Assembly (NCBI GenBank): GCA_030705665.1
Contig: JAUZQA010000108.1
Location: 1-9,743 of the forward strand
Direction: 5' to 3'
From: Bacillota bacterium
Lineage (GTDB): Bacteria > Bacillota > Bacilli > Bacillales_B > DSM-18226
DNA length: 9,743 bases
Made by a program: the position numbers and the translations under genes. Shown here piece after piece: positions 1-8,719 of this stretch (position 1 is its first letter; every line of letters starts with the position of its first letter). The notes below the pieces were generated by a model. That model worked only from the letters and a program-made list of their open reading frames with translations, was not told the origin of the DNA and ran no database searches.

Positions 1-221
1 CCAACATCGATACCACATGCTTTTCCTAATTTTTTCATAGAATCAACATGCGAAACAGGGATCTTCACTTCATTAGCCTTTTTGATCAGCTTCTCTGTTA
101 AACTCAGATCGGCATCATCAGCAATAACTAATTCTGTTACTCTTCCTTCATGCAGTGCTCTGACTGTTTGTTTTGTTCCAACAATAACTTTATTTGCCTG
201 TAATACTTTTTCATAAGACAC
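1..221 (-). CDS. ybxF: L7Ae-family K-turn RNA-binding protein YbxF (3' end outside window)
   Basis: This is a small RNA-binding protein of the ribosomal L7Ae/L30e superfamily. Family members bind kink-turn RNA, and B. subtilis YbxF is known to bind K-turns such as that of the SAM-I riboswitch. 73 complete codons plus two bases are visible. The B. subtilis protein is about 82 residues as I recall, so roughly 8 residues are missing. The family motif GTKQT is at residues 15–19 and the conserved MKKLGKACGI segment is near residue 62–71. I chose the GTG at 221–219 as start. The in-frame ATG at 227–225 is only 2 nt from GGAGG (234–230), which is too close, whereas the GTG is 8 nt away and gives MSYEKV, matching B. 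subtilis MSYDKV. It has its own promoter and lies downstream of the rpoC terminator, so it probably opens the str operon. Identification is firm; the start is likely. Confidence 0.9.
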   Translation of the reverse strand, partial: MSYEKVLQANKVIVGTKQTVRALHEGRVTELVIADDADLSLTEKLIKKANEVKIPVSHVDSMKKLGKACGIDV

Positions 222-229
222 TTTCATAT

Positions 230-234
230 CCTCC
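230..234 (-). promoter_or_regulatory. Shine-Dalgarno sequence deciding the ybxF start
   Basis: GGAGG on the minus strand lies 2 nt before an in-frame ATG (227–225) and 8 nt before an in-frame GTG (221–219). Normal Bacillus spacing favours the GTG. Confidence 0.75.
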
Positions 235-264
235 AAAGTATCAGGTGAATGAAGCACCTTTGCT

Positions 265-293
265 ATAATATCATTTTCACAATGCCGTGTCAA
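265..293 (-). promoter_or_regulatory. Sigma-A promoter for ybxF / str operon
   Basis: A perfect -35 TTGACA (293–288), a 17-nt spacer (287–271) and a -10 TATTAT (270–265) lie on the minus strand. The spacing is ideal and the -10 differs from TATAAT by one base. The start point should fall near 259–257, giving a leader of about 36–38 nt before the GTG. The promoter lies just past the rpoC terminator, so ybxF and the genes beyond can be transcribed independently of rpoBC. The first bases of the transcript (259–243) can form a 5-bp hairpin, AGGTG/CACCT, with a 7-nt loop. Its role is unknown and it could be chance. Confidence 0.85.
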
Positions 294-316
294 ATAAATA
301 TTTAAATTTTTTCTTT

Positions 317-350
317 AAAATGCGGTGCTTGCAAAAGAAGCAAGCACCGC
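317..350 (-). terminator. Intrinsic terminator after rpoC
   Basis: A perfect 11-bp inverted repeat (GCGGTGCTTGC 322–332 and GCAAGCACCGC 340–350, 7-nt loop) begins 11 nt after the rpoC stop codon. On the minus strand it is followed by ATTTTAAAG. The stem is strong but the T-run is only four bases, so termination may be partial. It separates rpoC from the ybxF promoter. Confidence 0.7.
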
Positions 351-361
351 TGGGGTGAATT

Positions 362-3300
362 TTACTCAATCGTTACTGTTTCTTCAGAAGTTGTATCCCT
401 TAAAACGGGTTCTGCTTTACGGTAACGCTGCATGCCTGTTCCAGCTGGAACAAGTTTTCCGATGATAACATTTTCCTTCAAGCCAAGAAGCTCATCACGT
501 TTTCCTTTGATTGCTGCATCTGTAAGAACCCTTGTGGTTTCTTGGAAGGAAGCAGCAGACAAGAACGAATCAGTTTCAAGCGATGCTTTTGTAATACCAA
601 GCAAGACTGGACGTCCAGTTGCTGGCATGTTACCAGATAACAATGCTTTTTCGTTGGCATCAGTGAATTGGTGAATATCTAGCAATGTACCTGGGAGTAC
701 ATCTGTTTCACCGGCATCAATAACGCGAACTTTACGAAGCATTTGCCGTACCATTACTTCGATATGTTTATCGCCAATTTCAACACCTTGCATGCGGTAA
801 ACCTTCTGTACTTCACGCAGCAAGTATTCTTGAACGGCGTTAACATCTTTTACTTTAATTAATTCTTTAGGGTCAATCGAACCTTCCGTTAACTCCTGGC
901 CATGCTCGATTTTATCGTTAATGGCTACTTTTAATCTTGAAGTGTATGGAGCAGTGTAGGTACGTGATTCCACTTCACCCTGAATAACGACTTCGTGCTG
1001 GCGGTCACGGCCTTCATTGATACCGACTACAACACCGTCAATTTCAGAAATAACGGCAACCCCTTTTGGATTACGTGCTTCAAAAATCTCCTGAATCCGC
1101 GGTAAACCTTGGGTGATATCGGCTCCGGCAACCCCACCAGTGTGGAATGTACGCATCGTTAACTGTGTACCTGGTTCACCGATGGATTGAGCAGCAATAA
1201 TACCAACTGCTTCACCCACTTCAACTTCTTGACCTGTTGCAAGGTTTCGACCATAACATTTCTTACAAACACCATGACGTGTATTACAAGTAAAGGCAGT
1301 TCGAATAGTAACTTCCTCAATACCAGCTTCGACAATAACAGTTGCTAGATCTTCGGTAATCAATTCATTCTCTGCAACAATGACTTCTTTTGTCTCTGGG
1401 TGTTTGATTGGACGACGCGCATAGCGCCCTATTAAACGCTCATCCAAAGCTTCAATGATTTCATTTCCGTCTTTTAGAGCTTTAATTACTAAACCACGGT
1501 CAGTGCCGCAATCATCTTCACGGATAATAACATCCTGTGCCACATCCACGAGACGACGTGTTAAGTATCCTGAGTCTGCAGTCTTAAGGGCTGTATCAGC
1601 AAGACCTTTACGGGCACCATGTGTAGAGATAAAGTACTCTAATACGGTTAAACCTTCACGGAAACTTGACTTGATTGGCAACTCAATAATCCGTCCAGCT
1701 GGGTTGGCCATCAATCCGCGCATTCCAGCAAGCTGAGTAAAGTTCGATGCATTACCACGGGCACCAGAGTCACTCATCATAAAGATTGGGTTTGTTTTAT
1801 TCAAGGATTTCATTAGCTTCCCTTGAATTGTATCCTTCGACTGGCTCCAAATAGAAATAACACGGTCATAACGCTCGTCTTCTGTAATCAGACCACGTCT
1901 GAATTGCTTCATAACGTTATCTACTTTAATTTGAGCTTCATGAAGTATTTCCTGTTTCTCACCTAATACGACGATATCTGCAACACCAACAGTAATACCA
2001 GCTTTTGTAGAATAAGCAAAACCAAGGTCCTTCATGCGGTCTAGCATTTTAGACGTTTCGGTGATTTTGAAACGTTTGAATACCTCTGCAATGATATTTC
2101 CAAGTATTTTCTTTTTGAATGGATCAACAAGTGGCATCGATTTAATTCGTGCTACTATATCTTCACCTTTTTCTACAAAATACTTCTCTGGTGTTTTAAC
2201 CTCTAAGTTGTCTCTTGTTGGTTCATTAATATACGGGAAAGACTTCGGCAGAATTTCATTGAAAATAAGTTTTCCAACTGTTGTAATTAACAGCTTCTTA
2301 TTTTGTTCTTCCGTAAATGTCTCATTATTCAACGAACCTGCATGTACAGCGATCCTTGTATGGAAGTGTACATAACCATTTTGATAGGCAAGCAATGCCT
2401 CATTAATATCTTTAAAAATCATACCCTCACCGACTGAACCTTCTCGCTCTAAGGTGAGGTAATAGTTACCAAGCACCATATCCTGTGAAGGTGTAACAAC
2501 CGGTTTACCATCTTTAGGATTCAGGATGTTTTGGGCAGCAAGCATTAGTAATCGTGCTTCTGCTTGTGCTTCCGCTGATAACGGCACGTGTACAGCCATC
2601 TGGTCTCCATCAAAGTCTGCATTATATGCGGTACATACAAGTGGGTGCAGACGGATCGCACGACCTTCTACAATGGTTGGTTCGAATGCCTGAATTCCCA
2701 ATCTGTGAAGAGTTGGGGCACGGTTTAAAAGAACCGGGTGCTCCTTAATAACATCTTCAAGTACATCCCAAACTTCTGGTGAAACTCGTTCAATTTTGCG
2801 TTTTGCTGATTTAATATTATGTGCTAAGCCTTTTTCAACTAGTTCCTTCATGACAAAAGGCTTGAATAATTCGATTGCCATTTCTTTTGGCAGTCCGCAT
2901 TGGTACATTTTTAAATTAGGACCAACGACAATAACGGAACGGCCTGAATAGTCAACGCGTTTTCCAAGCAAGTTCTGACGGAAACGACCTTGCTTCCCTT
3001 TTAACATATGGGAAAGTGATTTTAACGGTCTGTTACCAGGACCTGTTACTGGACGTCCACGGCGGCCATTATCGATTAATGCATCAACAGCTTCTTGGAG
3101 CATCCGCTTTTCGTTTTGCACGATAATGCTTGGTGCACCAAGGTCTAATAAACGTTTTAAACGGTTATTACGGTTAATAACGCGACGATAAAGATCATTC
3201 AAGTCAGATGTTGCAAATCTTCCGCCATCCAATTGAACCATCGGACGAAGTTCCGGCGGAATGACTGGAAGTACGTCAAGGATCATCCATGAAGGTTCAT

Positions 3301-3961
3301 TTCCAGAACTGCGGAACGCTTCAATCACTTCAAGACGTTTAATCGCACGTGTACGACGTTGACCTTGAGCTGTTTTTAACTCTTCTTTTAAGAAATCGGC
3401 TTCTTTATCTAAGTCGATATCAAAAAGTAACTTTTTAATAGCTTCAGCACCCATTGATGCCTGGAACTTATTACCGTACTTATCACGGTATGCGCGATAT
3501 TCTTTTTCGGATAATAGCTGTTTCTTTTCCAGAGCAGTATCGCCGGATTCTGTTACCACATAGGAGGCAAAGTAAATAACTTCCTCTAATGCACGTGGGG
3601 ACATATCCAAAACAAGTCCCATTCTGCTAGGGATTCCTTTAAAGTACCAAATATGTGAAACAGGTGCTGCTAATTCGATATGTCCCATGCGTTCACGGCG
3701 GACTTTTGCCCTTGTTACTTCAACACCGCATCGGTCACACACTACACCTTTATAGCGAACACGCTTATATTTTCCACAATGGCACTCCCAGTCCTTTGTT
3801 GGACCGAATATTCTTTCACAGAATAAACCATCCTTTTCAGGCTTTAATGTACGATAGTTAATGGTTTCCGGTTTTTTTACTTCACCGTAAGACCAAGAAC
3901 GGATTTTATCCGGCGATGCAAGGCCGATTTTCATATACTCAAAATTGTTAACATCCAGCAA
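362..3961 (-). CDS. rpoC: DNA-directed RNA polymerase subunit beta' (RpoC)
   Basis: This is the largest core subunit of RNA polymerase. It carries the catalytic magnesium site and the DNA clamp. The 1199 residues match B. subtilis RpoC in length. Visible elements in order: N-terminal zinc site (Cys60, 62, 75, 78); clamp helices that contact sigma region 2 (about 259–302); rudder and switch-2 region (about 304–346); the catalytic motif NADFDGDQM at 447–455 with Asp449, 451 and 453; bridge helix (about 769–805); second zinc site (Cys818, 892, 899, 902); and the trigger loop around 917–946, which is uninterrupted, as expected for Firmicutes lacking the proteobacterial insertion. The start is TTG (3961–3959), preceded 7 nt upstream by GGGAGGT, and gives MLDVNNFEY as in B. 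subtilis. It is co-transcribed with rpoB across a 212-nt spacer and followed by a terminator. Confidence 0.99.
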   Translation of the reverse strand: MLDVNNFEYMKIGLASPDKIRSWSYGEVKKPETINYRTLKPEKDGLFCERIFGPTKDWECHCGKYKRVRYKGVVCDRCGVEVTRAKVRRERMGHIELAAPVSHIWYFKGIPSRMGLVLDMSPRALEEVIYFASYVVTESGDTALEKKQLLSEKEYRAYRDKYGNKFQASMGAEAIKKLLFDIDLDKEADFLKEELKTAQGQRRTRAIKRLEVIEAFRSSGNEPSWMILDVLPVIPPELRPMVQLDGGRFATSDLNDLYRRVINRNNRLKRLLDLGAPSIIVQNEKRMLQEAVDALIDNGRRGRPVTGPGNRPLKSLSHMLKGKQGRFRQNLLGKRVDYSGRSVIVVGPNLKMYQCGLPKEMAIELFKPFVMKELVEKGLAHNIKSAKRKIERVSPEVWDVLEDVIKEHPVLLNRAPTLHRLGIQAFEPTIVEGRAIRLHPLVCTAYNADFDGDQMAVHVPLSAEAQAEARLLMLAAQNILNPKDGKPVVTPSQDMVLGNYYLTLEREGSVGEGMIFKDINEALLAYQNGYVHFHTRIAVHAGSLNNETFTEEQNKKLLITTVGKLIFNEILPKSFPYINEPTRDNLEVKTPEKYFVEKGEDIVARIKSMPLVDPFKKKILGNIIAEVFKRFKITETSKMLDRMKDLGFAYSTKAGITVGVADIVVLGEKQEILHEAQIKVDNVMKQFRRGLITEDERYDRVISIWSQSKDTIQGKLMKSLNKTNPIFMMSDSGARGNASNFTQLAGMRGLMANPAGRIIELPIKSSFREGLTVLEYFISTHGARKGLADTALKTADSGYLTRRLVDVAQDVIIREDDCGTDRGLVIKALKDGNEIIEALDERLIGRYARRPIKHPETKEVIVAENELITEDLATVIVEAGIEEVTIRTAFTCNTRHGVCKKCYGRNLATGQEVEVGEAVGIIAAQSIGEPGTQLTMRTFHTGGVAGADITQGLPRIQEIFEARNPKGVAVISEIDGVVVGINEGRDRQHEVVIQGEVESRTYTAPYTSRLKVAINDKIEHGQELTEGSIDPKELIKVKDVNAVQEYLLREVQKVYRMQGVEIGDKHIEVMVRQMLRKVRVIDAGETDVLPGTLLDIHQFTDANEKALLSGNMPATGRPVLLGITKASLETDSFLSAASFQETTRVLTDAAIKGKRDELLGLKENVIIGKLVPAGTGMQRYRKAEPVLRDTTSEETVTIE

Positions 3962-3968
3962 GGGGCCT

Positions 3969-3975
3969 ACCTCCC
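3969..3975 (-). promoter_or_regulatory. Shine-Dalgarno sequence for the TTG start of rpoC
   Basis: GGGAGGT on the minus strand sits 7 nt before the TTG start. This is strong enough to support a non-ATG start for this highly expressed gene. Confidence 0.85.
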
Positions 3976-4004
3976 TTTTGATCTCAGGTTTTACCCTATT
4001 TGCG

Positions 4005-4135
4005 AAAAAATTGGCAGCGCACGCCGCGCACCCCTAAGACAAAGGCCAAGAACCGAAGAAGACTATCTATCTTCAAGCTGATTTCAACGATCGTCTTAAG
4101 GGGCTTGTGCGCTCCTGGAAAAGCTTATGCTTTTC
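4005..4135 (-). repeat. Structured insert in the rpoB–rpoC spacer, possibly a degenerate Bacillaceae intergenic repeat
   Basis: Most of the 212-nt spacer can fold. On the minus strand it opens with a 7-bp hairpin, GAAAAGC/GCTTTTC (4135–4118, loop of 4). Next comes a long imperfect inverted repeat, arm 4112–4093 against 4040–4026: GTCTTA/TAAGAC, GGGG/CCCC and TGCGC/GCGCA, with a single T bulge and a CTTG bulge. It encloses about 52 nt that contain a smaller 5-bp hairpin (4074–4058). The hexamer GCGCAC occurs twice, at 4017–4022 and 4026–4031 (plus strand), so the outer arm has two possible partners. A T6 run follows at 4010–4005. The opening GAAAAGCATAAGC resembles the end of the element at 8720–8863 and, from memory, Bacillaceae intergenic repeats. 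The structure is seen directly; the repeat assignment is an inference. Confidence 0.5.
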
Positions 4136-4140
4136 AAATG

Positions 4141-4158
4141 AATAGGCAGCAGCCTATT
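4141..4158. other. Short perfect hairpin just after rpoB
   Basis: AATAGGC and GCCTATT form a 7-bp stem with a 4-nt loop, 15 nt past the rpoB stop codon. In the direction of transcription it is preceded by A's and followed by CATTTG, so it is not an intrinsic terminator for rpoB. On the plus strand it is followed by a T-run and could stop antisense transcription. It might also act as an mRNA processing or 3'-end stability element between the two cistrons. Its function is unknown. Confidence 0.5.
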
Positions 4159-4173
4159 TTTGTGCAGCTAGAT

Positions 4174-7100
4174 TTATTCTTTTATGCCAACCTTTTCTGA
4201 TTCAAGGTTTTCCGGCGCAATATTTAATGTGTCGACTTGTTGTAAGTCTTCTTCATCATCTAAGTCCCGCATTTCAATTTCTTCCTCATCGCCGGACAAG
4301 ATCTTCACATCCATACCAAGGCTCTGAAGTTCTTTAATTAATACCTTGAATGATTCAGGAACACCTGGCTCTGGAACATTCTCACCTTTAACAATGGCTT
4401 CATATGTCTTCACACGACCAACGACGTCGTCTGATTTTACAGTCAAGATTTCTTGAAGTGTATAGGCAGCGCCATATGCTTCAAGGGCCCAAACCTCCAT
4501 CTCACCAAATCGCTGACCGCCAAATTGCGCTTTACCGCCAAGTGGCTGCTGCGTAACAAGTGAGTAAGGGCCTGTTGAACGAGCATGAAGTTTATCATCA
4601 ACCATGTGCGCAAGCTTAATCATGTACATGACACCGACAGAGATACGATTATCAAATGGCTCTCCAGAACGGCCGTCATAAAGGATTGTCTTCGCATCAC
4701 GCGCCATGCCAGCTTCTTCAATCGTAGACCAAACATCTTCCTCACGCGCACCGTCAAATACCGGCGTTGCGACATGAATGCCAAGTGCTCTCGCAGCCAT
4801 ACCAAGATGAAGCTCAAGTACCTGACCGATGTTCATCCGTGATGGCACCCCTAGTGGATTTAACATGATATCTACAGGTGTACCGTCTGGAAGGAATGGC
4901 ATATCCTCTTCAGGCAAGATCCGGGAAATAACCCCTTTATTACCGTGGCGTCCTGCCATTTTGTCTCCCTGATGGATTTTACGTTTTTGAACGATGTACA
5001 CACGAACTAATTGATTAACTCCAGGTGGCAGTTCGTCACCATCTTCACGATTAAACACCTTCACATCATGAACAATTCCGCCGCCGCCATGTGGTACTCT
5101 TAGTGACGTATCACGTACTTCTCTTGCTTTTTCACCAAAGATCGCATGCAAGAGACGCTCTTCTGCAGTAAGCTCTGTTACACCTTTAGGCGTAACTTTA
5201 CCAACAAGCAAATCTCCGTCTTTTACTTCTGCTCCAATTCGGATTATCCCACGCTCATCAAGGTTACGAAGCGCATCTTCACCGACGTTTGGAATATCGC
5301 GTGTGATTTCTTCTGGTCCAAGCTTTGTATCACGAGATTCTGATTCATATTCTTCAATATGGATTGATGTATAAACATCGTCTTTAACGAGACGCTCACT
5401 CATGATGATGGCATCCTCGTAGTTGTAACCATTCCATGTCATGAAGGCAACCAGCACATTCCGTCCCAGTGCAAGTTCACCTTTTTCCATTGAAGGTCCA
5501 TCACCAAGAACTTCACCTTTTACAACTCGGTCGCCGACGCTTACAATCGGACGTTGGTTATAACAAGTACCTTGGTTCGAGCGGACAAATTTTAGCATTT
5601 TATATTTATCAAGGTCGCCCTTGACTTCTTGACCGTCAATTTCTACAATCCGGCGGACCCAAACTTCACGGGCCTCAACGTGTTCTACAATACCAGGGTG
5701 CTTACAAATAACAGCAGCACCTGAGTCTTTTGCAGATACGTACTCCATACCTGTACCTACGCGCGGCGCTTCCGGCTCCATTAGAGGAACAGCTTGACGC
5801 TGCATGTTTGCTCCCATCAACGCACGGTTTGAGTCGTCATTTTCAAGGAACGGAATACAAGCAGTTGCAGCAGAAACAACCTGTTTAGGTGATACATCCA
5901 TGTAGTCAATACGATCACGATTAACAACAGTGTTTTCACCACGGAAACGGGCAACGATATCCTCATCAAGGAATGAGCCATCATCACCAAGACGAGAGTT
6001 TGCCTGTGCTACCACATAGTTATCTTCTTCGTCCGCTGTTAAATAATCAATTCGGCCTGTTACTTTACCAGTATCAGGGTCGATACGGCGGTAAGGTGTT
6101 TCAATAAAACCAAAGCGATTCACTTTCGCATAAGATGATAATGAGTTAATCAAACCAATGTTTGGACCCTCTGGTGTCTCAATCGGACACATACGGCCAT
6201 AGTGTGAATAGTGAACGTCACGAACTTCCATTCCTGCACGCTCACGTGTTAATCCTCCAGGTCCCAGCGCTGATAAACGGCGCTTATGTGTTAACTCAGC
6301 CAAGGGATTCGTTTGATCCATGAACTGAGACAACTGTGAGCTTCCAAAGAATTCTTTGATTGAAGCTATAACTGGACGGATATTGATTAATTGCTGCGGC
6401 GTAATGGTTGCTGTATCTTGAATGGACATTCTTTCACGTACAACACGTTCCATCCGCGATAAACCAATTCGGAATTGGTTTTGCAAAAGCTCACCTACAG
6501 AACGTAAACGTCTGTTTCCTAAATGGTCGATATCATCTGTATCTCCTACACCATGCAGTAAGTCAAAGAAGTAACTGATGGATGCGATGATATCAGCATG
6601 AGTTATATTTTTAATTGGCTCAGGAACATAGGCGTTCCCAAGTACATTAATGATCTTCTCGTTTTCATCATTTGGAGCGTAGATTTTTACCGTTTGTAAA
6701 ACAATATCCTCATCGACAACAGCTCCAACAGGACGATAACTGTTGAAATTGATATTTTTTTCAAGGGCAGGCAAAATCCGATCCAAATTACGGCGATCAA
6801 GAATTGTACCCTTTTCAGCAATAATTTCACCTGTTTCCGGGTCAACAAGAGATTCTGCTAACCGCTGATTAAACAAGCGATTTTTAATATGGAGTTTTTT
6901 ATTGATCTTATAACGGCCAACACTAGCTAAATCATAGCGTTTTGGGTCAAAAAATCTAGAAACCAATAAACTCTTCGCATTATCAACAGTTGGCGGTTCA
7001 CCTGGACGGAGACGCTCATAAATTTCAAGAAGCGCTTTTTCTACACTTTCCGTGTTATCTTTTTCCAACGTGTTACGAAGATATTCATTGTCTCCAATCA

Positions 7101-7728
7101 ATTCAATGATTTCTTGATCAGAGCCGAATCCAAGAGCACGCAAAAGAACCGTAACGGGCAGCTTCCGAGTACGATCGATTCTGACATATACGACATCTTT
7201 GGCGTCTGTTTCATATTCAAGCCAAGCGCCGCGGTTCGGAATCACAGTAGCTGTAAATCCTCTTTTTCCGTTTTTATCAACTTTCCCACTGAAATAGACA
7301 CTCGGAGAGCGGACTAACTGGGAAACAATAACACGTTCTGCACCATTGATGACAAACGTTCCTGTTTCCGTCATGAGTGGAAAATCGCCCATAAAAACAT
7401 CCTGGTCTTTTACTTCACCTGTTTCCTTGTTTACAAGACGCACTTTTACTCTTAATGGTGCTGAATATGTAACGTCCCGTTCTTTCGATTCCTCAACAGA
7501 ATACTTTGGTTCGCCAAGGCTGTAATCAATAAATTCTAGAGATAGGTTACCAGTAAAGTCTTCAATTGGAGAAATGTCTTGAAACATTTCACGCAATCCC
7601 TCATCAAGAAACCATTGATATGAAGAGGTTTGGATTTCAATTAAATTTGGTAATTCTAAAACTTCACTGATTCGCGCGTAACTCCTACGTTGGCGGTGCC
7701 GTCCATACTGAACAAGTTGACCTGTCAA
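4174..7728 (-). CDS. rpoB: DNA-directed RNA polymerase subunit beta (RpoB)
   Basis: This is the second-largest core subunit of RNA polymerase. It forms one side of the active-site cleft and the rifampicin pocket, and acts with beta' encoded just downstream. At 1184 residues it is close to the 1193 I recall for B. subtilis. The protrusion and lobe lie in the first ~400 residues. The rifampicin region is at about 465–492, where Gln468, Asp471, His481 and Ser486 (E. coli 513, 516, 526 and 531) are all wild type, so sensitivity to rifampicin is predicted. [16 protein letters not shown] lies near residue 512, the active-site loop [10 protein letters not shown] near 923, and [20 protein letters not shown] near 1070. 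The tail from about 1147 is acidic. The start is TTG at 7728–7726, giving [13 protein letters not shown] as in B. subtilis. The in-frame GTG at 7737 lies inside the Shine-Dalgarno sequence and is unlikely to be used. It is driven by the promoter at 7957–7985. Confidence 0.99.
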   Translation of the reverse strand: MTGQLVQYGRHRQRRSYARISEVLELPNLIEIQTSSYQWFLDEGLREMFQDISPIEDFTGNLSLEFIDYSLGEPKYSVEESKERDVTYSAPLRVKVRLVNKETGEVKDQDVFMGDFPLMTETGTFVINGAERVIVSQLVRSPSVYFSGKVDKNGKRGFTATVIPNRGAWLEYETDAKDVVYVRIDRTRKLPVTVLLRALGFGSDQEIIELIGDNEYLRNTLEKDNTESVEKALLEIYERLRPGEPPTVDNAKSLLVSRFFDPKRYDLASVGRYKINKKLHIKNRLFNQRLAESLVDPETGEIIAEKGTILDRRNLDRILPALEKNINFNSYRPVGAVVDEDIVLQTVKIYAPNDENEKIINVLGNAYVPEPIKNITHADIIASISYFFDLLHGVGDTDDIDHLGNRRLRSVGELLQNQFRIGLSRMERVVRERMSIQDTATITPQQLINIRPVIASIKEFFGSSQLSQFMDQTNPLAELTHKRRLSALGPGGLTRERAGMEVRDVHYSHYGRMCPIETPEGPNIGLINSLSSYAKVNRFGFIETPYRRIDPDTGKVTGRIDYLTADEEDNYVVAQANSRLGDDGSFLDEDIVARFRGENTVVNRDRIDYMDVSPKQVVSAATACIPFLENDDSNRALMGANMQRQAVPLMEPEAPRVGTGMEYVSAKDSGAAVICKHPGIVEHVEAREVWVRRIVEIDGQEVKGDLDKYKMLKFVRSNQGTCYNQRPIVSVGDRVVKGEVLGDGPSMEKGELALGRNVLVAFMTWNGYNYEDAIIMSERLVKDDVYTSIHIEEYESESRDTKLGPEEITRDIPNVGEDALRNLDERGIIRIGAEVKDGDLLVGKVTPKGVTELTAEERLLHAIFGEKAREVRDTSLRVPHGGGGIVHDVKVFNREDGDELPPGVNQLVRVYIVQKRKIHQGDKMAGRHGNKGVISRILPEEDMPFLPDGTPVDIMLNPLGVPSRMNIGQVLELHLGMAARALGIHVATPVFDGAREEDVWSTIEEAGMARDAKTILYDGRSGEPFDNRISVGVMYMIKLAHMVDDKLHARSTGPYSLVTQQPLGGKAQFGGQRFGEMEVWALEAYGAAYTLQEILTVKSDDVVGRVKTYEAIVKGENVPEPGVPESFKVLIKELQSLGMDVKILSGDEEEIEMRDLDDEEDLQQVDTLNIAPENLESEKVGIKE

Positions 7729-7733
7729 CTGAT

Positions 7734-7742
7734 TCACCCCTC
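7734..7742 (-). promoter_or_regulatory. Shine-Dalgarno sequence deciding the rpoB start
   Basis: GAGGGGTGA on the minus strand ends 5 nt before the TTG (7728–7726). The competing GTG (7737–7735) is part of this same sequence, so it cannot be the start served by it. Confidence 0.8.
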
Positions 7743-7754
7743 AAATCAAGCGTA

Positions 7755-7785
7755 TTAAGTAATAAATGTATTGCATCCTACTTAA
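7755..7785 (-). other. Imperfect hairpin close to the rpoB ribosome-binding site
   Basis: TTAAGTA (7785–7779) and TACTTAA (7761–7755) pair as 7 bp around 17 nt, with a further ATG/CAT pairing inside. The structure ends 12 nt before the Shine-Dalgarno sequence. It is AT-rich and weak, and could be chance. Confidence 0.3.
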
Positions 7786-7809
7786 GTAAAAAATAACCTT
7801 TCATAGGAC

Positions 7810-7841
7810 AAAAAGAAAAAGGGTTTTTTAACTCAAAAACC
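7810..7841 (-). terminator. Candidate weak terminator or attenuator in the rpoB leader
   Basis: On the minus strand GGTTTTT (7841–7835) and AAAAACC (7828–7822) form a 7-bp stem with a 6-nt loop. It is followed directly by a T-rich run of two T5 blocks (7820–7816 and 7814–7810). It lies about 110 nt after the predicted rpoB start point and about 80 nt before the start codon, so termination here would reduce rpoBC expression. The stem has only two G-C pairs and the region is very AT-rich, so efficiency should be low. Confidence 0.4.
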
Positions 7842-7956
7842 ACATTTTTACATTTTTTGATTATTATTTTGTCATTTTTCCCTTATTAAACCTTTTTTAT
7901 ACCTTAAATGTAGATGAAAAGGAATAATTCGGAAAATGGTATCTTGGCATTTTATA

Positions 7957-7985
7957 ATAATAACACAGTGATATTCTCGAGTCAA
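7957..7985 (-). promoter_or_regulatory. Sigma-A promoter for rpoBC
   Basis: On the minus strand a -35 TTGACT (7985–7980), a 17-nt spacer (7979–7963) and a -10 TATTAT (7962–7957) match the sigma-A consensus at 5/6 positions in each box. The -35 starts one base after the ybxB stop codon (7989–7987). The start point should be the A at about 7950, giving a leader of about 222 nt (7950–7729). With the terminator at 8678–8706, this would be the main source of rpoB–rpoC transcripts. Confidence 0.8.
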
Positions 7986-7986
7986 A

Positions 7987-8586
7987 CTATTTTATTGATT
8001 TTATGATAAAATATCCTTTTTCTTTATCAACCGTTTCGACTGCTGTAAACATTTCTTTAAGTTTTTCAATGGCTGACGGCGCCCCTTGCTTCTTTTGAAT
8101 TACGACCCATAGCTCGCCGTTTTCTTGGAGGCGGTCATAACTTTGCTCAAAAATATCATGGACAACCTTTTTTCCTGCCCTAATTGGAGGGTTTGTTAAA
8201 ATCGCTGCAAAATTATCTGCAGATACATTTTGAAGCCGGTCACTCTCATAAATCTCCACATTTGAAATCTGATTAAGCTCGGCATTTTCTTTTGCCAGCA
8301 GAAGTGCACGTTCATTCACATCAACCATATGAACAAGGCGCTGCTGATCCAGCTTCGCGACAGTTAAGCCTATAGGTCCATAGCCGCAGCCCACATCTAA
8401 GATCGGTCCATCCACCATAGGAAGTGCAAATGTTTCAATTAATAAGCGTGAACCAAAATCAACCTCTCTTTTGGAAAAAACGCCATTATCCGTTTTAAAA
8501 CGAAAACGAAAATCTCTTAGGGTAAAATCCCAGTATTTTGGATCACTTTCCACCTTTTGTGTTCGGGAATAATAGTGCTCTGACAT
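7987..8586 (-). CDS. ybxB: RsmC-like class I SAM-dependent methyltransferase (YbxB)
   Basis: This is a cytosolic methyltransferase of the small-domain RsmC/RlmG type (MTS family). Characterised relatives methylate guanine N2 in 16S or 23S rRNA; the exact target of the Bacillus protein is inferred, not shown by the sequence. It has 199 residues. The SAM-binding motif I, LDVGCGYGPIG, is at 63–73. Motif II (MVDVNERAL) is near 87–95 and the catalytic TNPPIR at 131–136, the NPP motif typical of amino methylation. The conserved KKQGAPSAIEKL is near 165–176. Only the single methyltransferase domain is present, unlike two-domain E. coli RsmC. The start is the ATG at 8586–8584, 4 nt after GGAGGTGA (8598–8591), giving MSEHYYS as in B. 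subtilis. An in-frame extension upstream to 8679 runs into the terminator and lacks a ribosome-binding site. I see no convincing promoter of its own, so it probably depends on read-through from rplJL. Confidence 0.93.
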   Translation of the reverse strand: MSEHYYSRTQKVESDPKYWDFTLRDFRFRFKTDNGVFSKREVDFGSRLLIETFALPMVDGPILDVGCGYGPIGLTVAKLDQQRLVHMVDVNERALLLAKENAELNQISNVEIYESDRLQNVSADNFAAILTNPPIRAGKKVVHDIFEQSYDRLQENGELWVVIQKKQGAPSAIEKLKEMFTAVETVDKEKGYFIIKSIK

Positions 8587-8590
8587 TGAT

Positions 8591-8598
8591 TCACCTCC
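8591..8598 (-). promoter_or_regulatory. Strong Shine-Dalgarno sequence deciding the ybxB start
   Basis: GGAGGTGA on the minus strand lies 4 nt before the ATG at 8586. It selects this start over upstream in-frame codons, which have no such site. Confidence 0.85.
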
Positions 8599-8677
8599 AG
8601 AAGAAATAGAGTATGAAGGAGTTTGAGGATTGTCATTACTTGTTGCCACACTCTTCATAGCTACTTTTAATATAGCC

Positions 8678-8706
8678 AAAAAAAGCCCGCCTAAGCAGCG
8701 AGCTTT
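8678..8706 (-). terminator. Intrinsic terminator between rplL and ybxB
   Basis: On the minus strand AAAGCTCGC (8706–8698) pairs with GCGGGCTTT (8690–8682) as 9 bp with one G-T pair and a 7-nt loop. It continues straight into seven T's (8684–8678). This is a canonical Rho-independent terminator. It should end most rplJ–rplL transcripts and let a fraction read into ybxB–rpoB, consistent with the stalk protein being needed in excess of RNA polymerase. Confidence 0.85.
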
Positions 8707-8719
8707 AATGTATGACTTG

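Noticed and set aside
4141..4161. Terminator-like hairpin plus T-run on the plus strand after rpoB
   Set aside because: There is no plus-strand gene for it to terminate, and in the rpoB direction it lacks a T-run. It is listed only as a hairpin.
7828..7845. Five-codon ORF Met-Trp-Phe-Leu-Ser overlapping the rpoB leader hairpin, resembling an attenuation peptide
   Set aside because: No Shine-Dalgarno sequence precedes it, and it has no run of regulatory codons. It looks coincidental.
7864..7875. Three-codon leader ORF (Met-Thr-Lys-stop) after AAGGG in the rpoB leader
   Set aside because: Too short to judge, in a very AT-rich region where such ORFs arise by chance, and not positioned to control the downstream hairpin.
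8587..8679. A 31-codon N-terminal extension of ybxB in the same frame
   Set aside because: It begins inside the T-run of the terminator, has no ribosome-binding site and lacks homology. GGAGGTGA precedes the ATG at 8586, which matches the B. subtilis N-terminus.
8669..8697. Possible ybxB promoter with -10 TATATT (8674–8669)
   Set aside because: The best-spaced -35 is TGCTTA, only 2/6 to consensus, and there is no extended -10 TG. It overlaps the terminator.
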